Assembly (NCBI GenBank): GCA_000402355.1
Contig: AQRS01000012.1
Location: 1-13,976 of the forward strand
Origin: Candidatus Iainarchaeum andersonii SCGC AAA011-E11
GTDB lineage: Archaea > Iainarchaeota > Iainarchaeia > Iainarchaeales > Iainarchaeaceae
Length of the DNA: 13,976 nt
Reading direction: 5' to 3'
Made by a program: the position numbers and the translations under genes. The notes beneath the pieces are model-generated. The model was given only the letters and a program-made list of their open reading frames with translations. It was not told the DNA's origin and did no database searches. Position 1 is the stretch's first letter. Every line of letters begins with the position of its first letter. Positions 1-5,066 of the stretch are shown here, piece after piece.

Positions 1-4
1 TGTG

Positions 5-646
5 TCATTCCTTCGCCCACTTTTCCATCATCTGGAGCGCCCTTATCTGCCCCTGCATTTCGGAAATCTTTTTGCCGAGGTCCTTCAATTGCGCTTCGCT
101 CATGTCGCTGCGGAAGCCCTGCAGTTCATCCGCGTACTTTGCGACCTTCTTGTCATTCTTGTACACGACGCTGTTCTGCACGGTTTCTGAAAGGTTCTTG
201 CGGTATTCAATGTTATTCACGAACATTTTTATCATTGGCTTCCACTTTGGGTCGGCAACCAGGTGCACGGGGAGGCTCACGGATTTCGAGTCCTGCCTAT
301 AATCCGAATCCGAGAGTTCCTTTGCCTTGTGCTGCCAGTACAATGGCTCCTTGAGCTTCAGGATCTGGTGCCGCGAGTGGTAGGATTTCGCGTCCCCGAG
401 TTTTTTCTTCCAGTCCTTTTGCCTCGCCTCGTACTGCGCAAGAATAGTTTCGAGTTCCTTGGCCTGTGCCCTGATCCTTAAAGGCGAGGGATAAATGAGC
501 TTGGGCCATGCATTATTTGACTTCACGCAGGAAATCACTCCGCCGCGCGCAAAATACTTTTTCAGGGCATCGGTGCGCTCACCCTTTTCGGGAACCTTGA
601 ATTTTTCCCCGAAAGCCTTGAAGGAACTTATTATGTTTGAAGCCAT
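5..646 (-). CDS. Hypothetical basic protein, 213 aa
   Basis: Complete gene: the TGA stop sits at the window edge and the ATG at 646. I do not recognise the family. The protein is Lys/Arg-rich with no signal peptide or membrane segment, so it is probably cytoplasmic. Residues about 65-100 and 165-205 are rich in Lys, Glu, Gln and Ala and look helical, possibly coiled-coil. An SxNAWPKLIYPSPL stretch near residues 43-56 is the most distinctive part. A TATA-like AATTTATTAA lies about 25-34 bases upstream of the ATG with no Shine-Dalgarno, suggesting a very short or absent leader. It is divergent from the NAC gene and shares its high GC content, so it looks like core genome. Function unknown. Confidence 0.75.
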   Translation of the reverse strand: MASNIISSFKAFGEKFKVPEKGERTDALKKYFARGGVISCVKSNNAWPKLIYPSPLRIRAQAKELETILAQYEARQKDWKKKLGDAKSYHSRHQILKLKEPLYWQHKAKELSDSDYRQDSKSVSLPVHLVADPKWKPMIKMFVNNIEYRKNLSETVQNSVVYKNDKKVAKYADELQGFRSDMSEAQLKDLGKKISEMQGQIRALQMMEKWAKE

Positions 647-670
647 CAGAATAAAGAAAACGCGCCACGG

Positions 671-680
671 TTAATAAATT
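671..680 (-). promoter_or_regulatory. Putative TATA box of the 213-aa gene
   Basis: AATTTATTAA on the minus strand, centred about 29 bases upstream of the ATG at 646. This is the spacing expected for an archaeal promoter giving a leaderless or nearly leaderless mRNA. Placed by eye. Confidence 0.4.
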
Positions 681-710
681 TGCTGGAAAGGGGATTTTCC
701 GAATAGCGCG

Positions 711-747
711 CTTAATAAACTTTTTCGGGCTAAAAATCCAAAGGTGG
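711..747 (+). promoter_or_regulatory. Putative promoter and ribosome binding site of NAC
   Basis: CTTAATAAAC (711-720) is a TATA-like element and AAGGTGG (741-747) is a Shine-Dalgarno sequence 4 bases before the ATG at 752. The Shine-Dalgarno supports that start. Confidence 0.4.
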
Positions 748-751
748 TTTA

Positions 752-1087
752 ATGTTTCCCGGCATGGGCGGAATGGATCCGCGCAGGATGAAGATGATGA
801 TGAAGCAGCTCGGCATCAAGAGCGAGGACATCAACGCGAAAAAGGTTATTTTTGAAATGGAAGGCGGCAAACTCGTGATTGAGAATCCGCAGGTAACGGC
901 AATGGAGATTCAGGGCCAGAAAACCTATACTGTTGTGGGCAAAGCCGTGAAGGAAGATGCCGGAATTCCGGAAAGCGACGTGAAGATGGTTGCGGAACAG
1001 GCCGGGGTTTCGGAAAAAGAGGCCAGAAAAGCCCTGGAGGAAACGAACGGCGACATTGCGGAGGCAATAGGGAAATTAAAAGAGTAA
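752..1087 (+). CDS. nac: Archaeal nascent-polypeptide-associated complex protein (NAC)
   Basis: Ribosome-associated chaperone of 111 aa that binds emerging nascent chains; archaeal NAC works as a homodimer in the cytoplasm. The start MFPGMGGMDPRRMKMMMKQLGI is typical of archaeal NAC. A NAC beta-barrel region spans about residues 28-66 (VIFEMEGGKLVIENPQV, then the TYTVVGKA strand). It is followed by a UBA three-helix domain at about 74-111 (SDVKMVAEQAGVSEKEARKAL, then NGDIAEAIGKL). Length and domain order match the family, and the gene looks intact. AAGGTGG lies 4 bases before the ATG. It is divergent from the 213-aa gene. The last nine codons and the stop recur 87 bases downstream with only synonymous changes (see the repeat entries). 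Confidence 0.95.
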   Translation: MFPGMGGMDPRRMKMMMKQLGIKSEDINAKKVIFEMEGGKLVIENPQVTAMEIQGQKTYTVVGKAVKEDAGIPESDVKMVAEQAGVSEKEARKALEETNGDIAEAIGKLKE

Positions 1088-1092
1088 GTACT
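1058..1092 (+). repeat. NAC 3'-end repeat, copy 1
   Basis: The final 30 bases of the NAC gene (AEAIGKLKE plus TAA) and the 5 following bases match 1145-1179 at 31 of 35 positions by my count. All four differences are transitions. Confidence 0.8.
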
Positions 1093-1144
1093 GTCGAGCA
1101 CAAGCGAAGACCGGTACGCTCACCCAACGCGAGCATGGCGTTGT

Positions 1145-1179
1145 GCGGAAGCGATAGGGAAATTAAAAGAGTGAGCACT
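1145..1179 (+). repeat. NAC 3'-end repeat, copy 2 (recoded tail)
   Basis: A second copy of the NAC tail, reading AEAIGKLKE and then TGA. The differences from copy 1 are GAG/GAA, GCA/GCG, TAA/TGA and one base after the stop, so the coding meaning is unchanged. Upstream in the same frame there is no NAC-like sequence (it reads AWRC), so this is a detached tail, not a gene. It could be a relic of a diverged tandem copy, or one arm of an integration that replaced the gene's 3' end. Confidence 0.65.
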
Positions 1180-1216
1180 TTTGTTTGGAAAAACAATCAT
1201 TTGACGGGTAACCAAA

Positions 1217-1483
1217 ATGCAAAAAAAGCCAGCAAGAACTGCAAAACCGATTCAACGGCGTTCCGGAAAACGATTTTTGAAAAGAGCTTTGGTGGGCGGC
1301 GCAGCGATTGCCGGATTGACGCTTGGCGGAATTACAGCATTCAAGAATCCTGCATTGAGAGAACGCTTTGAATTCAGGAGAGCCGAAATTTCCGCAATTC
1401 AAGCTGAAAAAAGAGGGCAGTTTTCAAGTGAATTACCCACGCCTAAAGGCGTGGGCTTCTCTTCACGCCGCCCACTTCTGTAG
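1217..1483 (+). pseudogene. Membrane-anchored ORF, 3' end cut by the IS
   Basis: The ORF starts MQKKPARTAKPIQRRSGKRF. This strongly basic N-terminus precedes one hydrophobic segment (about residues 24-42, ALVGGAAIAGLTLGGITAF) and a charged helical stretch (RERFEFRRAEISAIQAEKRGQ). Only about the first 70 codons are host sequence. From base 1428 the frame runs into the right end of the IS (ELPTPKGVGFSSRRPLL is translated hairpin) and stops there. I read it as the 5' fragment of a gene broken by the IS, with a single N-terminal membrane anchor. The remainder may be the ORF beginning next to the IS at about 2020. Whether the fragment is still expressed is unknown. A weak GGGT ribosome site precedes the ATG. 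Confidence 0.55.
1436..1455. repeat. IS right-end hairpin
   Basis: A perfect 8-bp stem with a TAAA loop lies just past the tnpA stop. On the element's strand it is followed by TAATTCAC, a plausible cleavage motif ending exactly at the mapped boundary. A GTGAA that could pair with TTCAC lies a few bases 5' of the stem, consistent with the guide-sequence recognition known for IS608-type TnpA. Confidence 0.75.
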
Positions 1484-1909
1484 AGTCGTTTGATGGATGT
1501 CTCCTTGCGCCCTCACATATCTGCGTTCTACTTCAATGTCTACGCCGATGTTTCGGCAGAAGCTACCTCGACTCCAGAAGTGGCTACCCCAGTAGCGCTT
1601 CCTCATGTTCGGATGCTTCTTGAACAACTCGTATGCCGAGCGACCTTTCAAACGGAATAGAATGTCGCTCGGGTTCTCAGGTTTGTGCGTGCGTAAAATC
1701 ACGTGCACGTGATCAGGCATCACTGCCAGCTCTAAGATTTCCCAATCGCGCTCCCGCGCGATTTGCACAAGGATTGTTTCGCAATCCTCCTTGATGCTCT
1801 GCTTCTGCAGAGCATTGAATCTATACTTTGGAGCCCACTCGAGGTGATGCTCCCAACAGCCTTTAATATGATGATGACTATACAGATGACTATCAAGATC
1901 TTGATTCAT
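1463..1909 (-). CDS. tnpA: IS200/IS605 TnpA, Y1 HUH transposase
   Basis: This single-strand DNA transposase cuts and joins element ends at hairpin-flanked sites through a 5'-phosphotyrosine intermediate. The HUH metal-binding motif is in PDHVHVIL (H67 and H69 when counted from the ATG at 1909). The catalytic tyrosine is in VERRYVRAQG (Y131), with Q135 four residues on as in the family. The 148-aa length is normal and the gene looks intact. An open frame extends upstream to 1957, but I chose the ATG at 1909 because a GGAGG lies 9 bases before it; the upstream 16 codons cover GC-rich palindromes and are not family sequence. A 15-codon identical copy of its 3' end appears at the right edge of the window. 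Confidence 0.92.
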   Translation of the reverse strand: MNQDLDSHLYSHHHIKGCWEHHLEWAPKYRFNALQKQSIKEDCETILVQIARERDWEILELAVMPDHVHVILRTHKPENPSDILFRLKGRSAYELFKKHPNMRKRYWGSHFWSRGSFCRNIGVDIEVERRYVRAQGDIHQTTLQKWAA

Positions 1910-1918
1910 AGCGTAAAG

Positions 1919-1923
1919 CCTCC
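1919..1923 (-). promoter_or_regulatory. Ribosome binding site of tnpA
   Basis: GGAGG on the minus strand, 9 bases before the ATG at 1909. It decides the start in favour of the 148-aa form. Confidence 0.6.
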
Positions 1924-1925
1924 AA

Positions 1926-1949
1926 GGCGCGCGCCGCGAGCGCGCGCTC
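1926..1949 (-). promoter_or_regulatory. GC-only palindromes in the tnpA leader
   Basis: Two adjacent perfect palindromes, GGCGCGCGCC (1926-1935) and GAGCGCGCGCTC (1938-1949), lie directly upstream of the tnpA GGAGG. The two arms can also pair with each other (7 GC pairs, about 7-base loop). This resembles the leader stem-loop that limits transposase translation in IS200. The regulatory role here is inference. GTTTAAAC at 1963-1970 could be the TATA element. Confidence 0.45.
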
Positions 1950-1994
1950 TGAGGCACTATTTGTTTAAACTCTCAGAAATAGGTTCGCTCTCAT

Positions 1995-2014
1995 CCCATC
2001 TCTAAAGAGATGGG
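1995..2014. repeat. IS left-end hairpin
   Basis: CCCATCTC TAAA GAGATGGG: a perfect 8-bp stem with the same TAAA loop as the right-end hairpin. On the tnpA strand it is preceded by GGGAAAC, a possible guide sequence. The ATG used by the downstream plus-strand ORF is inside this stem. Confidence 0.75.
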
Positions 2015-2672
2015 GTTTCCCGCTCACGCGCTAAAATACTCCCTCAAACACGAATGGATTGCCAACGCGCACCAGCACGTCGAAAACCTCGAGAAAAAGC
2101 TTATTACCAAAGACCCCTCAATAGAAGAAATAGCCTCCAAAGACAGCACAACAATCGAATTTGAAAAATTCATTGACATCGGCAAATTCGTTCTCGAAAA
2201 ATTTGGCAACCTTCCCGACCCGGAAAACAAAGAATTCATTACTCTTGTGAACCACACGTGGCCCGCAATAGCACTCTCTCCACAGCTTTTCAAGTTATTC
2301 AAAGAGTTTCATGTGAAAAACAAAAACTACATCTTGATTGGCAATGATACGATTATTGACAAGATGAACGCCAAACCATTCACCGAAAACGGGGCAAAAA
2401 TAAAATTCGTAAAAGGCGGAATCGAATACCCTGACACTTTGATTAAAGGCGATTTTATAATGTACTGCTACTTCGACCACAAAGGCCGCACGATTTACGA
2501 CCAATTCTGCCAAGCAACCAAACACCTTGGCAGCCTAAACCTACACAAGCTCTTCTCAACTTTATTTGAAACGAGTTTCAAGCACAAGATTATGATAGTG
2601 CACAACAAAGACCTCGCAGACCAACTCAGAAAAAATGCGCTCAAAAGATTCGAGAAAAAGCTTTGGTTTTAA
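2010..2672 (+). pseudogene. Probable 5'-truncated gene beside the IS (220-codon ORF)
   Basis: A long ORF of unassigned family. Its only useful start codon (ATG at 2010) lies in the IS left-end hairpin, and the next in-frame ATG falls past the middle, so the natural 5' end has most likely been replaced by the IS. The body is soluble mixed alpha/beta: a charged helical part (about residues 10-70), an LFKEFHVKNKNYILIGNDTI segment, a KGGIEYPDTLIKGDFIMYCYF strand pair and a helical tail ending KRFEKKLWF. The latter half loosely recalls PLD-like sensor domains of archaeal TrmB-type regulators, a weak impression only. The last 43 residues match a fragment on the minus strand at 13763-13894 at 40 positions, so this is a multicopy family. 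The stop overlaps that of the convergent 332-aa gene. Confidence 0.6.
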
Positions 2673-3667
2673 TTTGGCAAATCCCTTAACTCCCTCATTT
2701 TCACCAAAAATTGTTTCACGTTTTCCTCAAAATTTTCTTTGTTCAGGGAATGAGCCCCAGTATAGAACTCGTCTGCCAACTCAAGAAATTTCTGCCTGAA
2801 CTCAGGGGTTTCATACAATAATGCGCTGTTGATATAATTCTCCAGTTTTGTGACCCCGTGTTCCTTTGCCCTTGCTTTGCTTCGGAGAAGAAAACCATAC
2901 TCCCTCAACTCGAACGCAATTCTGATATTCTCGTAATCCACGCGCTCCATCTCAGCCTTGACAACCTGCATGAATTTTCCTCTTTTTTCTTCAGGCAGGG
3001 TTTTTTGGGCAAAAACATCATTCCCATACTCCCCAAACAAATAAGCGTCCCTCAGCTCATAATTCGTCAAACCCAAGTCAAGGATACCGCCAACTTCTCT
3101 CTGGAAAGCAACGTGGGAAAGTTCATGATAAAGAGTGTAATCCTCCAAGCGTTTAAAGTCCAAAAAAACCTGGCTCTGCTCGTTGAACAAGGCAATGTTG
3201 ATATTCCCATCCCCTTGCTCACCTATTGTCACCCAGCCAAGTGCCTGATTAGAATCTTCAATAACCGTCAGCGTTGAATCGACGTTAAAAATCTCCTCGC
3301 CTTCCGCATAAACGTTGTTGATTTTTTGGATATAATCATTGCTCGCCCCATATTGCCTTAGATAATCAACCCCATAAAAACTGAGCATAGAATCATCATG
3401 AGGCAGAACGGAACCAACAAAACCCAATACACCTGAACCGTAAAACGACCTCGCTATTTGAAAAGAAATCCTGTCAGCTAAGGGCCTTTCAACCTCGATA
3501 GTGGGTTCGACAATTACAACAGGCTTCCAAGTTGAATTATCATCCAGCGAAGCCTGCAGTTCCTCAATAGTATCGCCATCAATAACATACCATCTCACAG
3601 AGTCTGTTGCGAATGTGTTGACGGAAAACAAGAGCAATATTGCAACAAAAACAATTTTCAAACTCAC
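2669..3667 (-). CDS. Secreted HExxH zinc metalloprotease-like protein, 332 aa
   Basis: Putative extracellular zinc peptidase. The start is a GTG with GGGG 10 bases upstream. A signal peptide covers residues 1-20 (LKIVFVAILLLFSVNTFA, then TDS). The zinc motif is YHELSH (H181, E182, H185). A GEYGND motif places a Glu at 213, 32 residues after the first His, which would suit a gluzincin-type third ligand. The C-terminal helical part includes LLYETPEFRQKFLELADEFY. It is a clear paralogue of the gene directly upstream: same motif spacing, YGAS/YGAT-xxYI segment and YETPExRQKFLEL block. It is the last gene of a four-gene operon, 16 bases after its neighbour. Substrate unknown. Peptidase activity is inferred from the motif only. 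Confidence 0.8.
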   Translation of the reverse strand: MSLKIVFVAILLLFSVNTFATDSVRWYVIDGDTIEELQASLDDNSTWKPVVIVEPTIEVERPLADRISFQIARSFYGSGVLGFVGSVLPHDDSMLSFYGVDYLRQYGASNDYIQKINNVYAEGEEIFNVDSTLTVIEDSNQALGWVTIGEQGDGNINIALFNEQSQVFLDFKRLEDYTLYHELSHVAFQREVGGILDLGLTNYELRDAYLFGEYGNDVFAQKTLPEEKRGKFMQVVKAEMERVDYENIRIAFELREYGFLLRSKARAKEHGVTKLENYINSALLYETPEFRQKFLELADEFYTGAHSLNKENFEENVKQFLVKMRELRDLPN

Positions 3668-3683
3668 TTCAAAAAAACCCCGT

Positions 3684-4754
3684 TCAAAAGAGTTTTCTCA
3701 GTTCTTTAATTTCTTCAACAATTGACACTGCCGTTTCCTCGTAATTTTCCTTGCTCAAATTTTCAGCCCGCTCATAAAACTCGTTGGATAATTCAAGGAA
3801 TTTTTGCCTTAACTCAGGCGTCTCGTACTCAAGAGCCAGGTCAAAATATGCCTCTAATTGAGGCACATCAAACTTTCTCGCTTGGGCATAAAGCTGCAAA
3901 AGCGTTGGATAATCTGCCCTGTCAAAACCGTTCCTCACGCCAATATAAGTTAGGCTATTCATCTGCCCCCTAATGCCTTCAGCAAATGATTCCTTTTTTT
4001 CTTTCGGGAGAACCTTGTAAGCATACAAGTTAGCCGTGTACTCGTCAAAAGGCTTGAACAAAAAAATGTCGCTAAAGCTTAATGGCGAGTCAATATAATC
4101 CCCAAAGTTTTTGTGGACATAAATGTGCCCAAGTTCATGATAAAGAATTGTTTCGCGGAACTGCTCTAAGTCAAGCGAAGTTTCGGCAACACTCTCATAA
4201 AAAGCCACGGTAATTGTTCCTCCCCAAGCCTGGGTATCTGCACTTGCAATGCCAATATCAGATTCAGGAACAAATCTCATGGAAGCATTGACATCAAAAA
4301 TAGCCTTTGCCTCCTCAAACTGCCCAGCCAACCCAGAAATATACTCAGGCGTAGCTCCGTACCTGTAAAGCAGTTCAACACCCTCAAACTGGTTCACATC
4401 CTTGAACAAAGCAGCGCTGTCCTTCAAGTACCTCATTTTCTTTGCAATTACCCCGCCGAACTGCCAGGGCCTAGAGTTGAAATCATTCTTAAGACCCAAA
4501 GCCCTTCTCTGCACAAAACTCATTGGAGGTTTCTTTGTTTCAGGATAAATCTCAATCACAATAGGCTCCTTACAACTCGAACCAGGAGTCATCTCAAAAC
4601 CATTATTCACAAACGCTTCCAAATCATCAAGCGTATCACAATCAGGCAAAAAAATCATCTTCTGCTTCGGACGATCCTCCTGCGGAGCAGCAAGGGAGGT
4701 TACCGAAAAAAGTAAAATGAAAACCATAGCCAAAATTAGTTCTTTTTTTCTCAA
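3684..4754 (-). CDS. Secreted HExxH zinc metalloprotease-like protein, 356 aa
   Basis: Paralogue of the 332-aa protein. The start is a TTG with AGGGG 8 bases upstream; later ATGs would remove the basic signal-peptide head (MRKKELILAMVFILLFSVTSLAA). The zinc motif is YHELGH (H206, E207, H210). FDEYTANLYA puts E238 32 residues after H206, the same spacing as its paralogue, as expected for a gluzincin third ligand. EYETPELRQKFLELSNEFYERAENLSKENYEE at about 309-340 is the strongest block shared with the 332-aa protein. Two Cys (39 and 61) could form a disulfide near the mature N-terminus. It lies 18 bases after the zinc-ribbon gene and 16 before the 332-aa gene. Tandem duplication is the simplest origin. 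Target unknown. Confidence 0.82.
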   Translation of the reverse strand: MRKKELILAMVFILLFSVTSLAAPQEDRPKQKMIFLPDCDTLDDLEAFVNNGFEMTPGSSCKEPIVIEIYPETKKPPMSFVQRRALGLKNDFNSRPWQFGGVIAKKMRYLKDSAALFKDVNQFEGVELLYRYGATPEYISGLAGQFEEAKAIFDVNASMRFVPESDIGIASADTQAWGGTITVAFYESVAETSLDLEQFRETILYHELGHIYVHKNFGDYIDSPLSFSDIFLFKPFDEYTANLYAYKVLPKEKKESFAEGIRGQMNSLTYIGVRNGFDRADYPTLLQLYAQARKFDVPQLEAYFDLALEYETPELRQKFLELSNEFYERAENLSKENYEETAVSIVEEIKELRKLF

Positions 4755-4772
4755 AGCTTCAACCCCTATAAC

Positions 4773-5066
4773 TTAACCTAATTTTATGTTTTCAACTAAT
4801 TTGAATTGTAAAGTTCTTTCCCCACAGCTAGGGCATTCTTTTTTTGCACTTTTATAATCTTTTGAGTAATCTATTATATCTTCTTCAGCACATTCAAACT
4901 TTTCGCCGCCAAATATTTGTTTTGAATAAATATCTCTGGAAACAATTTTTTTTGTGCTTTTACATGCAACAGGAAAATAAAACCCGGGTTCTTTTCCAAT
5001 TATCCCTCTGAAAAATTTGTTGCTTTTATAACCACAATTGGAGCATTTAGCCACGTAGAATGACAT
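4773..5066 (-). CDS. Small zinc-ribbon protein, 97 aa
   Basis: No signal peptide, so probably cytoplasmic, unlike its three operon partners. It has two CxxC knuckles, CSNC (C8, C11) and CPSC (C78, C81), typical of a zinc ribbon, plus extra Cys at 35 and 59 in a long insert. The ATG overlaps the stop of the 807-aa gene by one base (TAATG), so translation is probably coupled. The gene is visibly more AT-rich than the 807-aa gene. A role as assembly or regulatory partner of the secreted proteins is conceivable, but nothing in the sequence shows it. Family not recognised beyond the zinc ribbon. Confidence 0.75.
   Translation of the reverse strand: MSFYVAKCSNCGYKSNKFFRGIIGKEPGFYFPVACKSTKKIVSRDIYSKQIFGGEKFECAEEDIIDYSKDYKSAKKECPSCGERTLQFKLVENIKLG

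Larger units (their letters stand above)
1428..2027 (-). mobile_element. IS200/IS605-family insertion sequence, copy 1 (tnpA only)
   Basis: A compact element of about 600 bases with one gene, a Y1 HUH transposase on the minus strand, and no tnpB. Imperfect palindromes stand in for terminal inverted repeats. Near the right end is CCCACGCC TAAA GGCGTGGG (1436-1455); near the left end is CCCATCTC TAAA GAGATGGG (1995-2014). Both have perfect 8-bp stems and the same TAAA loop. The right boundary is fixed at 1428 because the sequence from there is identical to the second copy from 13896. The left boundary is only estimated, about 10-20 bases beyond the hairpin. I see no target duplication, as expected for single-strand peel-and-paste transposition. 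Confidence 0.85.

Noticed and set aside
1093..1144. Structured RNA or tRNA-like element between the NAC tail repeats
   Set aside because: Only one 6-bp hairpin is clear, with no T-loop or CCA-proximal stem pattern.
846..1196. Minus-strand open frame of 116 codons over NAC
   Set aside because: Shadow of the NAC coding strand; it reads through the tail repeats and resembles no protein.
1436..1455. Hairpin as an intrinsic terminator of tnpA
   Set aside because: No T-run follows, and the matching TAAA-loop hairpin at the other end identifies both as transposition end structures.
1910..1957. Upstream extension of tnpA by 16 codons
   Set aside because: It covers the GC palindromes, has no family similarity, and the internal ATG has a well-placed GGAGG.
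1763..2005. Plus-strand open frame inside the IS
   Set aside because: Antisense to tnpA, whose HUH and Tyr motifs are on the minus strand.
2858..3277. Plus-strand open frame of 139 codons
   Set aside because: Antisense to the 332-aa HExxH protein, with no ribosome site or recognisable sequence.
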